64,000 bases of DNA from assembly GCF_009711185.1 (NCBI RefSeq), contig NZ_WMIF01000016.1, positions 28,422 through 92,421 of the forward strand. The letters are read 5' to 3'. The position numbers were made by a program, and so were the translations under genes. The notes beneath the pieces were generated by a model. The model worked only from the letters and a program-made list of their open reading frames with translations. It searched no databases and was not told the DNA's origin. Shown piece after piece: positions 9,438 through 18,870 of the stretch (its first letter is position 1; the number at the start of each line of letters is the position of its first letter). The DNA comes from Paracoccus limosus (lineage in GTDB: Bacteria > Pseudomonadota > Alphaproteobacteria > Rhodobacterales > Rhodobacteraceae).

Positions 9438-10193
9438 TCAGGCCGTGCGCAGCCAGCGCAGGCCCGCCTCGGTCGAGGTGCGGGGAATGTATTCCGCGCC
9501 GACCCAACCATCATAGCCCGAGGCATCCAGCGCCCGGAAAAAGGCGGTATAGTCGATCTCGCCCGGGCGCGGCTCGTGACGGCCGGGAAAGCCCGCGATC
9601 TGGACATGGCGCGCCAGCGCGCCGTGCCGTTCCCACAGGCCCACCGCGTCGCCATGGATCATCTGCGCCTGATAGGCGTCGAATTGCAGGCCAAGGTTCG
9701 GCGCGCAGACCTCCGAGATGATCTCGGCGGTCAGGTCGAAATTGCACAGGAAATAGCCGGGCATGTCCTGCGGGTTGATCGGCTCGATGGTCAGGCTCAG
9801 ATCGGGGACGCGCTGGCAGGCCCAACGCAGGTTCTCGACCAGCGTGCGATGCGCCAGCGCACCCTCGGCCTTGCCCGACATGACATGCAGATGGCGCACG
9901 TTCAGCGCCCGCGCAAAGCGCACCGCCCGGTCGAAGTCGCTGCGGAACCGCGCCTCATTGCCGGGCTCGGCGGCAAAACCGCGCGGCCCGCCGGCCCAGT
10001 TCGGCGGCGGCGCATTGATCAGCACGAATTCCAGCCCCGCCGCCTGTGCCGCCGCGGTCAGCTCCTTGGTGGCGAGGTCATAGGGAAACAGGATCTCGAC
10101 CCCGTCGAACCCCGCCCGGCGGGCGGCGGCAAAACGCTGCACCATCGGCAATTCGGTGAAAAGATAGGTCAGGTTCGCGGCAAAGCGCGGCAT
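9438..10193 (-). CDS. hyi: Hydroxypyruvate isomerase family protein
   Basis: A TIM-barrel isomerase predicted to interconvert hydroxypyruvate and tartronate semialdehyde, or a related C3/C4 sugar acid as in OtnI. The 251 residues start MPRFAANLTYLF, the usual opening of the family, and the metal and acid/base glutamates are seen in GVEILFPY (Glu33), TIEPIN and GAEYIP. The start codon lies one base after the stop of the DUF1285 gene, so the pair is an operon. No glyoxylate or glycerate pathway gene is next to it, so the exact substrate remains open. Confidence 0.85.
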   Translation of the reverse strand: MPRFAANLTYLFTELPMVQRFAAARRAGFDGVEILFPYDLATKELTAAAQAAGLEFVLINAPPPNWAGGPRGFAAEPGNEARFRSDFDRAVRFARALNVRHLHVMSGKAEGALAHRTLVENLRWACQRVPDLSLTIEPINPQDMPGYFLCNFDLTAEIISEVCAPNLGLQFDAYQAQMIHGDAVGLWERHGALARHVQIAGFPGRHEPRPGEIDYTAFFRALDASGYDGWVGAEYIPRTSTEAGLRWLRTA

Positions 10194-10194
10194 G

Positions 10195-10767
10195 TCAGGT
10201 CTCCAGCGGAAAGGTTTCCCCGCCCGAGTGCAACACCATGCGCCCGTCGTCGCCGGGCACAGACGCATCGGCCAGTCGATAGAACGTCTTGCGGTCGATC
10301 CTGGCCCAAAGCCCGCGGCGGATGTGCACATAGGGCCGGGGCGCCTCGGGCGTGCCGCGAATCTCGATCGCATGGTCGGGACCGGCCTTGACCGTATCGC
10401 CGACATTGGTGGTGAACAGGATATCCTGACCGATTTCGGCATCCTCGGCGATGAAGGGCGCATCGACGACGCGGATGCCGACCTTTTCGACCGGGGTGAC
10501 CAGAAAATAATCCTCGCCCTCGCGCTTGAGGATCGAGGCGAACAGCCGCACCATCGCCGGTCGGCCGATGGGCGTGCCCTGATAGAACCAGCTGCCGTCC
10601 GCGCGGATCTCCATGTCGAGATTGCCGCAAAAGGGCGGGTTCCACAGATGCACCGGCGGCGGTCCCTTTTTCGAGGCCGCTTGCGCCGCGCTGGCCAGCC
10701 CGGCCGCATCGCTCACAGGATTGTCAGTCATTCGACCCATTACCAGTGGAGCCCCGCTCATGCTCAT
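10195..10767 (-). CDS. DUF1285 domain protein
   Basis: A cytoplasmic protein of up to 190 residues in the DUF1285 family. The conserved opening is PVHLWNPPFCGNLDM followed by WFYQGTPIGR, and the core is a compact beta-rich fold, function unknown. Start choice is uncertain: ATG at 10767 has AGGA nine bases upstream, while starts at 10740 and 10731 give a shorter leader and no good ribosome site. It is divergent from the MoxR gene with about 35 bp between starts, so both promoters must overlap. It is followed one base later by hyi. Confidence 0.8.
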   Translation of the reverse strand: MSMSGAPLVMGRMTDNPVSDAAGLASAAQAASKKGPPPVHLWNPPFCGNLDMEIRADGSWFYQGTPIGRPAMVRLFASILKREGEDYFLVTPVEKVGIRVVDAPFIAEDAEIGQDILFTTNVGDTVKAGPDHAIEIRGTPEAPRPYVHIRRGLWARIDRKTFYRLADASVPGDDGRMVLHSGGETFPLET

Positions 10768-10802
10768 CCTATGCTGTCCTAGATCAGATAAGAGACGTTG
10801 TC

Positions 10803-11804
10803 ATGGCCGAGAATGAGAACCTGGTTTCCGAAGTCCTTGCGCTGACTGCGCGACTGGCCGAGGCGCGGGCCAGCGTCGAGCGGCGATTCGTCGGCCAACA
10901 CGCTGTTGTGGAACAGGTTTTATCCGCCATCCTGTCGGGTGGCCATGCCTTGCTGGTCGGTCAGCCGGGTCTGGGCAAGACCATGCTGGTCGATACGCTG
11001 TCGGTGGTTCTGGGCCTTGACAGCGCGCGGGTGCAGTTCACCCCGGATCTGATGCCCGCCGATATCCTTGGCTCCGAGGTGCTGGACGTTCTGGCCGACG
11101 GCAGCCGTGCCTTTCGCTTCATCGAGGGGCCGGTGTTCACCCAGCTTCTGATGGCCGATGAGATCAACCGCGCCAGCCCGCGCACGCAATCGGCGCTGCT
11201 GCAGGCCATGCAAGAGGCCGAAGTGACCATCGGCGGCGCGCATCGCCCGCTGGGCCGGCCGTTCCATGTGCTGGCGACGCAGAACCCGATCGAGCAAGAG
11301 GGCACCTATCCCTTGCCCGAGGCGCAGCTTGACCGCTTTCTGATGCAGGTCGACGTGGACTATCCCGACCGCGACACCGAGCGCGCGATCCTGATGGCGA
11401 CCACCGGGGTCGAGCAGGGCGCGGCGCATGCCGTCTTTGACGCGCCGGGGCTGATTGCGGCGCAGGCGCTGATCCGGCGCATGCCGGTGGGCGATTCGGT
11501 GCTGAACGCGATTCTGGATCTGGTGCGGGCGGCGCGTCCCGGTGCCCCCGAAGCACCGGGCTGGATCGCCGAGACGCTGGTCTGGGGGCCGGGGCCGCGC
11601 GCGGCGCAGGCGCTGACGCTGGTGGCGCGGGCGCGGGCGGCGTTGAACGGCCGCTTTGCCCCGACGCTTGACGATGTCGAGGTCATGGCCGCCCCGGTGC
11701 TGCGTCACCGCATGGCGCTGTCCTTTGCCGCCCGCGCCCGGGGCGAGACGGTCGAGGCGGTGATCGCGCGCCTGCTGGGCGACCGGATGCAGGCGGCGGC
11801 GTGA
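10803..11804 (+). CDS. MoxR family AAA+ ATPase
   Basis: A chaperone-like AAA+ ATPase of 333 residues. The Walker A is GQPGLGKT (Gly53-Thr60), Walker B and its extension read LLMADEINRASP, and sensor 1 is ATQNPIEQEGTYPLPEAQ. MoxR proteins typically work on VWA-domain partners encoded beside them, and that is the case here: DUF58 and two VWA-like membrane proteins follow in overlapping frames. I chose ATG at 10803 (MAENENL). The stop overlaps the DUF58 start (GTGA). Confidence 0.93.
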   Translation: MAENENLVSEVLALTARLAEARASVERRFVGQHAVVEQVLSAILSGGHALLVGQPGLGKTMLVDTLSVVLGLDSARVQFTPDLMPADILGSEVLDVLADGSRAFRFIEGPVFTQLLMADEINRASPRTQSALLQAMQEAEVTIGGAHRPLGRPFHVLATQNPIEQEGTYPLPEAQLDRFLMQVDVDYPDRDTERAILMATTGVEQGAAHAVFDAPGLIAAQALIRRMPVGDSVLNAILDLVRAARPGAPEAPGWIAETLVWGPGPRAAQALTLVARARAALNGRFAPTLDDVEVMAAPVLRHRMALSFAARARGETVEAVIARLLGDRMQAAA

Positions 11805-12682
11805 ATTCGCGGACCGGTCAGGACAGTGCGGGGCTGCGCGCCCGGGCCGAGGCGGCCAGCGGCGGCCTGCCCGCGCTGATGCTGTCGGCAGAACGGCTGG
11901 CGGCCAGCCTGACGGTCGGCGCGCATGGTCAGCGCCGCGCCGGCACCGGCGAGGATTTCTGGCAATACCGCCCCGCGACGGCGGGCGATACCGCACGCAG
12001 CATCGACTGGCGCCGCTCGGCCCGCTCGGACGGGCAGTTCGTGCGCGACCGCGAGGCGCAGGTGGCGCAATCGGCGGTGCTTTGGGTCTCGGCTGCTGCG
12101 GGGATGGAGTTCGCCGGCGGTCCCGATCGGGTGGCCAAGCGCGACCGCTGCGACCTGCTGGCGCTGGCCGTGGCCCTGGCGCTGCTGGCGGGTGGCGAGC
12201 GGGTAGCGCTGGCCGGCCAGCCGCCCCGACCGGGCCGGATGCAGGCCGACCGCATCGCCGAGGCGCTGGTTTCGCGCATGCCGCTGAACGCCGATGACGA
12301 TGTCCCGCCTGCCGAGGCGCTGCGTCCCGGCCAGCGCGTGGTGCTGTTTGACGATTTCCTGGGCGATCCGGCCCCGCTGCTCGCCTATCTTGAGCGCGCT
12401 GCCGGTCTGGGGGTGCAGGGCGCGCTGATGCAGGTGCTCGACCCCGACGAAGAGGGCTTTCCCTACGGCGGCGCGGTGCTGTTCCGGTCGGCGGCGGGTG
12501 CGCTTCGCCACGACACCCGCGATGCCGGCGGGCTGCGCGCGGCCTATCTGGCCCGGCTGGCCGAGCGGCGCGAGCTGCTGGGCCGCGCTGCTTTGGCGGC
12601 AGGCTGGCATTTCGGCACGCATGATACCGCAAGCCCGCCCGCGCAGGCGGCACTGTGGCTGTGGTCGATGCTGGAGGGCTGA
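11801..12682 (+). CDS. DUF58 domain protein (MoxR partner)
   Basis: A 293-residue DUF58 protein, which in MoxR operons is the conserved second gene and is often related to a degenerate VWA fold. The family signature is visible as YRPATAGDTARSIDWRRSAR near residues 50-70, followed by FVRDREAQ. No membrane segment is evident. It starts with GTG overlapping the MoxR stop and ends in a TGATG junction with the next gene, so translation is coupled on both sides. Confidence 0.9.
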   Translation: MNSRTGQDSAGLRARAEAASGGLPALMLSAERLAASLTVGAHGQRRAGTGEDFWQYRPATAGDTARSIDWRRSARSDGQFVRDREAQVAQSAVLWVSAAAGMEFAGGPDRVAKRDRCDLLALAVALALLAGGERVALAGQPPRPGRMQADRIAEALVSRMPLNADDDVPPAEALRPGQRVVLFDDFLGDPAPLLAYLERAAGLGVQGALMQVLDPDEEGFPYGGAVLFRSAAGALRHDTRDAGGLRAAYLARLAERRELLGRAALAAGWHFGTHDTASPPAQAALWLWSMLEG

Positions 12683-14613
12683 TGCTGGTTCTGGGCCCCC
12701 TCGGCTTTCTGGCGCCATGGCTGCTGGCGGCGCTGGCGGCACTGCCAGTGCTGTGGCTGATCCTGCGCGCCATGCCGCCGACGCCAAGGCGCGTGCTGTT
12801 TCCCGGCACCCGGCTGCTGGTCGGTTTGCGCGATGCCCATCCGGTGGCGCGGCACACGCCGTGGTGGCTGTTGCTGATCCGGGTTCTGGCCATCGCGGCG
12901 CTGATCTTCGGCTTTGCTGGTCCGGTCTGGAAGCCGGCGCCGCATCTGGCCGGGCAGGGGCCGCTGCTGATCGTTATGGATGCCGGCTGGGCAGCGGCAC
13001 CGGATTGGGCGGCGCGGCAGGCCCGCGCCTTGCAGGCGCTGGATCTGGCCGGTGCCAGCGGCCAGCCTGCGGCGCTTTTGGTGGCCGATGGCGCGGCCGA
13101 GGGCGCGCTGCCGTTTCAACCCGCCGCCGAGCTTGCAGCGCGGCTGCGCGCGGTGCAGCCGCAGCCATGGGAAACCCGCTATCCGGGCGATCTGGCCCAG
13201 CTTCTGGCGCAGGCCCCGGCGGGGCTGTCGGTGCTGTGGCTGTCGGACGGGCTGGACCATCCCGGTCGTGCGCCGCTGCTGGCCGAGCTGACACGGCGCG
13301 GCGCGGTGACAGTGGTGCCGCCGCAAGGCCCCCGCCGCTCGCTGCAACTGGTGGCGGGCGATCAGCCCATGCTGCGGATGCGCAGCATTGGCGAGGCGGC
13401 AGGGGCGCTGCCCCAGATCCTAGCCATGGGCGTTGATCCCCAGGGGGCGCCACGCGAACTGGCCCGGTTGAAGCCTTTGCAGACCGAGCCGGACCCCGGC
13501 GTCGACACGCGGCTGGTACCGATCGACCTGCCGTCCGAGCTGAAAAACCGCATCACCCGGCTCCAGATCGAGGGGCAAGAGAGTGCTGGCGCCGTGGTGC
13601 TGGCCGACGATTCGGTGCGGCGACGAAAGGTGGCGCTGGTCGGCGATGCCTCGGCCAGCGAAGGCCAGCAATTGCTGTCGCCGATGCACTATCTGCGCCG
13701 GGCTCTGGCGCCGACCACCGATCTGATCGAGGGGGGCTTGGGCGATGTGCTGCAGGCCTCGCCCGATGTGATCGTGCTGGCGGACCAGATCGGCCTGCCC
13801 GAAGCTGCGGCGTTGCAGGAGTGGGTGGAAAAGGGCGGATTGCTGATCCGCTTTGCCGGCCCGCGCATGGCGGCATCCGAACATCTGGCCGAGGAGCCGC
13901 TGTTGCCGGTGCGGCTGCGCGCCGGGGGGCGCGACATCGGCGGCGCGCTCAGTTGGGGCGATCCGCGCGGCATCGCGGCCTTCCCGCCAGAGGGGCCCTT
14001 TGCCGGCTTGGCCGTGCCGCCCGACGCCGCGATCCGCGCCCAGCTCCTGGCCGAACCCTCGCCCGATCTGGCCGGGCGCACGCTGGCGCAACTGTCGGAC
14101 GGCACGCCGCTGGTCACCCGCGCGGCACTGGGGCAGGGGCAACTGGTGCTGTTTCACACCACGGCCAATGCGGAATGGTCGAACCTGGCGATCTCGGGCC
14201 TGTTCGTCGAGATGTTGCAGCGGCTGGTGCAGACGGCACGCGCCGGCGCGGCTTCGGTCGAGGCACCGGCCAGCGCGCAAACCTTCTGGACGCCGGTGCA
14301 GGTGCTCGATGGCTTTGGCCGCGCGCTGGACCCTGCCGATCCGGTGCCGGTCTCGGCCGCCGATTTCGGCAAGGGGCCGGGGCCGGGGCGACCGGCCGGG
14401 CTGTATCGCGCCGGCGAGCGCATGGCGGCGTTGAACGCAGGCGGCCGGATGCAATCCGCGACATGGCCCGGCGCCCGCGTTGAGGCGCGGGCCCAGACCC
14501 CGGGCACCGACCTGCGCGGCGGGCTGTTGGCGCTGGCGGTGGTGCTGTTTGCGCTGGACGCCCTTGGCAGCGTATGGCTCGCGCGTGGCCGCAGCCCGAG
14601 GGCCATCGCATGA
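12682..14613 (+). CDS. BatA-like membrane protein with degenerate VWA domain
   Basis: A 643-residue membrane protein. It opens with the BatA/TIGR02226-type N-terminus: TM about 6-30, then a PPTPRRVLFPGTRLL linker and TM about 62-80. A VWA-like domain follows, but the MIDAS position reads DAGWA (Asp100-Ala104) rather than DxSxS, so metal binding is doubtful. An amidotransferase-like region (WVEKGGLLIRFAG) and a C-terminal membrane segment near 615-635 complete it. The stop overlaps the DUF4159 start as ATGA. In many relatives, as I recall, this part and the DUF4159 part form one protein of about 920 residues. Confidence 0.82.
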   Translation: MLVLGPLGFLAPWLLAALAALPVLWLILRAMPPTPRRVLFPGTRLLVGLRDAHPVARHTPWWLLLIRVLAIAALIFGFAGPVWKPAPHLAGQGPLLIVMDAGWAAAPDWAARQARALQALDLAGASGQPAALLVADGAAEGALPFQPAAELAARLRAVQPQPWETRYPGDLAQLLAQAPAGLSVLWLSDGLDHPGRAPLLAELTRRGAVTVVPPQGPRRSLQLVAGDQPMLRMRSIGEAAGALPQILAMGVDPQGAPRELARLKPLQTEPDPGVDTRLVPIDLPSELKNRITRLQIEGQESAGAVVLADDSVRRRKVALVGDASASEGQQLLSPMHYLRRALAPTTDLIEGGLGDVLQASPDVIVLADQIGLPEAAALQEWVEKGGLLIRFAGPRMAASEHLAEEPLLPVRLRAGGRDIGGALSWGDPRGIAAFPPEGPFAGLAVPPDAAIRAQLLAEPSPDLAGRTLAQLSDGTPLVTRAALGQGQLVLFHTTANAEWSNLAISGLFVEMLQRLVQTARAGAASVEAPASAQTFWTPVQVLDGFGRALDPADPVPVSAADFGKGPGPGRPAGLYRAGERMAALNAGGRMQSATWPGARVEARAQTPGTDLRGGLLALAVVLFALDALGSVWLARGRSPRAIA

Positions 14614-15443
14614 GGCTGCTCATGATCCTTATGGCCTGCATCTGGGCCGCGACCGCGCGGGCGCAGGACGATCCCGATCCCCGACTGGTGCGTGCCGCCG
14701 ACGAGGTGGCGCTGGCCTATGTCGTGACCGGCGACGCCGAGGTTGACCGCGCCAGCGAGGCCGGCTTGCGCGGGCTGTCGCAGGTCTTGACCCAGCGCAC
14801 CACCATCGAGCCGGGCGCGCCCTTGGGCATCGACCTCGACCGCGACGACCTGTCACTGCTGACCTTTCTTTACTGGCCGGTGACCGAGGCGCAGCCCTCG
14901 CCGACCCCGCAAGCCTATGTGCGGCTGAACCATTTCCTGAAATCCGGCGGGGTGATCCTGTTCGACACCCGCGACGGCGATATCGCCGGTCTGGGCGGTC
15001 CCGATGGCTCGGCCGCGCTGCAACGGCTGGCGGCACCGTTGGATATTCCCCAACTGGCGCCGATCCCGGCCGACCATGTGCTGACGCGCAGCTTTTACCT
15101 GCTGCATGACTTTCCCGGCCGCTATCAGGGCCGCGAGGTTTGGGCCGAGGCACCGCGCGCCGGGGCCGAGGCTGCCGAGGGCGTGCCGTTCCGCAATCTG
15201 AACGACGGCGTCTCGCCGGTCATCATCGGTGGCAATTCCTGGGCCGAGGCCTGGGCGGTGGATGACAACGGTCTGCCGATCTACAGCATGGGCGCCGGCT
15301 TCGAGGCCGAGGAGGGGCGTGAGATGGCCTACCGCTTTGGCGTCAACCTGATCATGTATGTGCTGACCGGCAACTACAAATCCGATCAGGTGCATGTGCC
15401 GGCGCTGCTGGAACGGCTGCGGTCCGAGGAAGTGCTGCGATGA
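14610..15443 (+). CDS. DUF4159 domain protein, separate exported form
   Basis: A 277-residue DUF4159 protein with its own signal-peptide-like start (MRLLMILMACIWAATARA). The conserved core begins VRAADEVALAYVVTGD and continues with LTFLYWPVTEAQ and GGVILFDTRDGD, a Rossmann-like amidotransferase fold without an obvious catalytic Cys. Near the end GVNLIMYVLTGNYKSDQVH is the typical tail. It overlaps the previous gene by 4 bp and the next by 4 bp. The alternative is that this and the previous frame are one gene broken by a frameshift, but the intact signal peptide and ATGA argue for a real split. Confidence 0.82.
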   Translation: MRLLMILMACIWAATARAQDDPDPRLVRAADEVALAYVVTGDAEVDRASEAGLRGLSQVLTQRTTIEPGAPLGIDLDRDDLSLLTFLYWPVTEAQPSPTPQAYVRLNHFLKSGGVILFDTRDGDIAGLGGPDGSAALQRLAAPLDIPQLAPIPADHVLTRSFYLLHDFPGRYQGREVWAEAPRAGAEAAEGVPFRNLNDGVSPVIIGGNSWAEAWAVDDNGLPIYSMGAGFEAEEGREMAYRFGVNLIMYVLTGNYKSDQVHVPALLERLRSEEVLR

Positions 15444-17539
15444 CCGGCCTGTCCTTCGATCCTCTGTTGCCATGGGCGCTTGTCGGTGCGGTTGCCGTGT
15501 TGTCGACGCTGGTGGCTGTCTGGTCGCTGTGGCGCGGGTTGCGCGGCTGGTTGTGGCGCGGGCTGGCCGGGCTGGCGGCGGCGGCGGCGCTGTCGGGGCC
15601 GGCGCTGCAATCGGGCATCCGCAACGCGCTGTCCGATATCGTGATCCTGCTTGACGACCGCAGCGCCAGCCAGTCGCTGCCGGGCCGGGCCGCGCAGACC
15701 GACGCGGCTCTGAACGGGCTGACGCGCCAGCTGTCCGCGCTGCCCGATACCGAGATCCGCCGTGTCACCGTGGGCGACGATCCTGACGGCACCTTGCTGG
15801 GCACCGCACTGACCAAGGCGCTGGCCGCCGAGCCGCAGACCCGTATCGCCGGCGTCATCGCGCTGACCGATGGGCTGGCGCATGATGCCAGCCAGATCCC
15901 CGCCAATGCGCCGGCGCCGGTACATGTGCTGCTGACCGGCACGCCCGCCGACTGGGACCGCCGGCTGGTGATCGAAGAGGCCCCGGCCTATGGGCTGATC
16001 GGCCAGCCCGTCACCATCCGCCTGCGCATCGAGGATCAGGGCGCGGTCCCGCCCGAGGCCGCCTCTGCCCCCGCGCGGCTGCATGTGCTGCTGGATGGCG
16101 AGGAAAGCCGGGTCTTGGATCTGCCGCCGGGCGTGCCCCTGGATCTGCCGGTGGTGCCGGAACATGCCGGACAGAACGTGGTCTCGATCGGCTTCGATGC
16201 GCCGGGGGGCGCGGTGCCCGAACTGACCGACCGCAACAACTCGGCCGCCCTGCAAATTCAGGGCGTGCATGACCGGCTGCGCGTCCTGCTGATCTCAGGC
16301 GAGCCGCATGCGGGCGAACGCACATGGCGCAACCTGCTGAAATCGGACGCGAATGTCGATCTGATCCATTTCACCATCCTGCGGCCACCGGACAAGCTGG
16401 ACGCGGTGCCGGTCGACGAGATGTCGCTGATCGCCTTTCCGACGCATGAACTGTTCATGGAGCGGATCCGCGATTTCGACCTGATCATCTTTGACCGGGA
16501 CCGGGTGCGCGGCATCCTGACGCCGCAATATTACGACAACATCCGCCGCTATGTCGAAGAGGGCGGCGCGGTGCTGGTGTCTGCCGGCCCCGAGATGTCC
16601 TCGGTCGAAAGCCTGAACCTGTCGCCGATGGGCGCGATCATTCCGGGCCGGCCCACGGGGCGGGTCTATGACCAGCCGTTCCTGCCGCAGCTGACCGATC
16701 AGGGCCGCCGCCACCCGGTCACCGCCGGCCTGACCGGCGCGCCCGAGCCGGGTCGCGCGGACCATTGGGGCCGCTGGCTGCGCATGTCGCAGGTGATCCC
16801 CGATCCGCGTGCGCAGGTGGTGATGACCGGCGCCAATGACGAGCCGCTGTTGATCCTGAACCGCGTGGGCAAGGGCCGGGTGGCGCTGCTGACCTCGGAT
16901 CAGGTCTGGCTTTGGGGGCGCGGCTTCGAGGGCGGCGGGCCGCAGCTGGAATTGCTGCGCCGCATCGCGCATTGGTCGATGAAAGAGCCCGAACTGGAAG
17001 AGGAATCGCTGCTTGCCGATGTTTCGGGCGAGGTGGTGACGATCACCCGGCGCACGATGAAGCCAGAGGCGCCGCCGCTGCGCATCACCCATCCCGATGG
17101 CAAGGTCGAGACGCTGGATCTGGCCGAGGCCGGGCCCGGCCGCTTTTCCGCGCGCTGGACGGCACCGGGGCCGGGGCTCTACCGGATGACCGATGGCGAG
17201 ATCAGCCGCGTGCTGGCGCTTGGCCCGGCCGCGCCGCGCGAATTCGAGGAAACCGTGGCCTCGGGCACCCGGCTGCAACCATTGGTCGAGGCGACGCGCG
17301 GGGCGGTGCTGCATCTGTCGGACGGCATTCCCATGCTGCGCACCCTGCGCGAGGGGCGGCCGGCGCATGGACAGGGCGTTTCTGGCGACTGGATCGGCAT
17401 CACGCCGCGCGGCGCGGCTTCGGTTTCGGGCATGACGCATCGCCCGCTGTTGCCGGCCTGGGCCTGGCTTGCGCTGATCGCGGCGCTGGCCCTGATCGGC
17501 TGGCTGGCCGAGGGGCGCGGCTGGCGGCGGGGCGCATAG
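15440..17539 (+). CDS. Membrane VWA/amidotransferase-like protein, last gene of MoxR operon
   Basis: A 699-residue membrane protein. TM segments lie at about residues 11-30, 40-57 and 672-690. The region after TM2 has an intact MIDAS-like DRSAS (Asp73-Ser77) after a hydrophobic strand (SDIVILL) and a later ALTDG, as in VWA domains. A second part (FDLIIFDRDRV, YVEEGGAVLVSAGPE) resembles the class I amidotransferase-like fold seen in BatA-type proteins. Unlike its partner at 12682 it keeps the metal-binding residues, so it is the likelier active VWA client of MoxR. No substrate is known. Confidence 0.75.
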   Translation: MTGLSFDPLLPWALVGAVAVLSTLVAVWSLWRGLRGWLWRGLAGLAAAAALSGPALQSGIRNALSDIVILLDDRSASQSLPGRAAQTDAALNGLTRQLSALPDTEIRRVTVGDDPDGTLLGTALTKALAAEPQTRIAGVIALTDGLAHDASQIPANAPAPVHVLLTGTPADWDRRLVIEEAPAYGLIGQPVTIRLRIEDQGAVPPEAASAPARLHVLLDGEESRVLDLPPGVPLDLPVVPEHAGQNVVSIGFDAPGGAVPELTDRNNSAALQIQGVHDRLRVLLISGEPHAGERTWRNLLKSDANVDLIHFTILRPPDKLDAVPVDEMSLIAFPTHELFMERIRDFDLIIFDRDRVRGILTPQYYDNIRRYVEEGGAVLVSAGPEMSSVESLNLSPMGAIIPGRPTGRVYDQPFLPQLTDQGRRHPVTAGLTGAPEPGRADHWGRWLRMSQVIPDPRAQVVMTGANDEPLLILNRVGKGRVALLTSDQVWLWGRGFEGGGPQLELLRRIAHWSMKEPELEEESLLADVSGEVVTITRRTMKPEAPPLRITHPDGKVETLDLAEAGPGRFSARWTAPGPGLYRMTDGEISRVLALGPAAPREFEETVASGTRLQPLVEATRGAVLHLSDGIPMLRTLREGRPAHGQGVSGDWIGITPRGAASVSGMTHRPLLPAWAWLALIAALALIGWLAEGRGWRRGA

Positions 17540-17602
17540 GCAAACTTGCCAAGGCAGCGGCCCGTTGCTAGGCAAAAGCCAAACCTATTGATGAGGACCG
17601 AT

Positions 17603-18082
17603 ATGCCCGCCGACGAGACCACCTACATCCCGCCGACCGAGGTGGACCTCGCGCAGATCAAGCGGATCCTGCCGCATCGCTACCCGTTCCTGCTGGTGGA
17701 CAAGGTGCGTGACATCGTGCCGATGAAAAGCTGCGTAGGGATCAAGAACGTCACCTCGAACGAGCCGCATTTCGAAGGGCACTTCCCGCAAGAGCCGGTG
17801 ATGCCGGGCGTTCTGATCATCGAGGCGATGGCACAGGCCGCCGCCGTTCTGGTCGGCGTCTCGCTGGATCTGGCCGGCAAGGGCATGGGCACCTATTTCA
17901 TGTCGATCGACAAATGCCGGTTTCGCCAGAAGGTGGTGCCGGGCGACGTGCTGGAACTGCACATGACCACGCTGCGCGGTGGCGGCAAGATCTGGAAATT
18001 CGAGGGCCGCGCCATGGTCAACGGCCAGCTCGCCGCCGAGGCCGAGGTGATGGCGATGCTGAACCGGGGCGACAATGGCTGA
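17603..18082 (+). CDS. fabZ: 3-hydroxyacyl-ACP dehydratase FabZ
   Basis: A hot-dog fold dehydratase of fatty acid synthesis, 159 residues. The signature [11 protein letters not shown] is at residues 25-35, and the catalytic pair is His60 (FEGHFP) and Glu74 (IIEAMAQ). The ATG at 17603 is chosen because GAGGA lies just before it; an ATG at 17591 would overlap that site. The 63-bp gap upstream holds TTGCCA and TAGGCA 17 bp apart, a weak promoter candidate. It heads fabZ-lpxA-lpxI-lpxB, overlapping lpxA by 8 bp. Confidence 0.97.
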   Translation: MPADETTYIPPTEVDLAQIKRILPHRYPFLLVDKVRDIVPMKSCVGIKNVTSNEPHFEGHFPQEPVMPGVLIIEAMAQAAAVLVGVSLDLAGKGMGTYFMSIDKCRFRQKVVPGDVLELHMTTLRGGGKIWKFEGRAMVNGQLAAEAEVMAMLNRGDNG

Positions 18083-18860
18083 GCCGCGTATCCACCCCAC
18101 AGCCGTGATCGAAACCGGCGCCGTGATTGGCCCCGATTGCGAGATCGGCGCATTCTGCGTGATCGGCCCCGAGGTCAGGCTGGGCCGTGGCGTGGTGCTG
18201 AAATCGCATGTCGTCGTCGCGGGCAATACCTCGATCGGCGATGAAACCGTGCTGTTCCCCTTTGCCTCGATCGGCGAGGTGCCGCAGGACCTGAAGTTCC
18301 GCGGCGAAAAGGTGCGGCTGGAGATCGGCGCGCGCAACCGCATCCGCGAATATGTGACGATGAACCCCGGCACTGAGGGTGGCGGCAGTGTCACCCGCGT
18401 CGGCGATGACGGGCTGTTCATGGCCGGCAGCCATGTCGCGCATGATTGCCAGATCGGCGACCGGGTGATCCTGGTCAACAATGCCTCGGTCGCAGGTCAC
18501 TGCCACCTCGAGGATGACGTGATCGTCGGCGGTCTCTCGGGCGTGCATCAATGGGTCCGCATCGGTCGCGGTGCAATGATCGGCGCAGTCTGCATGGTGA
18601 CGGCCGACGTGATCCCTTTTGGTCTGGTGCAGGGGCCGCGCGGCCATCTGGACGGGCTGAACCTCGTCGGGCTGAAACGCCGTGGCGCCTCGCGCGAGGA
18701 AATCCACGCGCTGCGCGACATGCTGGGCCGGCTCGGCTCGGGCAGTTTCCGCGATACCGCCCGGCAGATGGCGGAAACCGCGAATGGCCCGATGGTGCAA
18801 GAGGTGCTGGACTTCATCCTCGGCCCCTCGGACCGCAGCTTTCTGGCCCCGCATCCATGA
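18075..18860 (+). CDS. lpxA: UDP-N-acetylglucosamine O-acyltransferase LpxA
   Basis: First enzyme of lipid A synthesis, transferring a 3-hydroxyacyl chain from ACP to UDP-GlcNAc. The 261 residues show left-handed beta-helix hexapeptide repeats through about residue 190 and a helical C-terminus. The catalytic histidine is His123 in SHVAHDC. The hydrocarbon ruler region near GAVIGA cannot be used here to predict chain length with certainty. It overlaps fabZ by 8 bp and is 10 bp ahead of lpxI. Confidence 0.97.
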   Translation: MAEPRIHPTAVIETGAVIGPDCEIGAFCVIGPEVRLGRGVVLKSHVVVAGNTSIGDETVLFPFASIGEVPQDLKFRGEKVRLEIGARNRIREYVTMNPGTEGGGSVTRVGDDGLFMAGSHVAHDCQIGDRVILVNNASVAGHCHLEDDVIVGGLSGVHQWVRIGRGAMIGAVCMVTADVIPFGLVQGPRGHLDGLNLVGLKRRGASREEIHALRDMLGRLGSGSFRDTARQMAETANGPMVQEVLDFILGPSDRSFLAPHP

Positions 18861-18870
18861 GGGCGCATCC

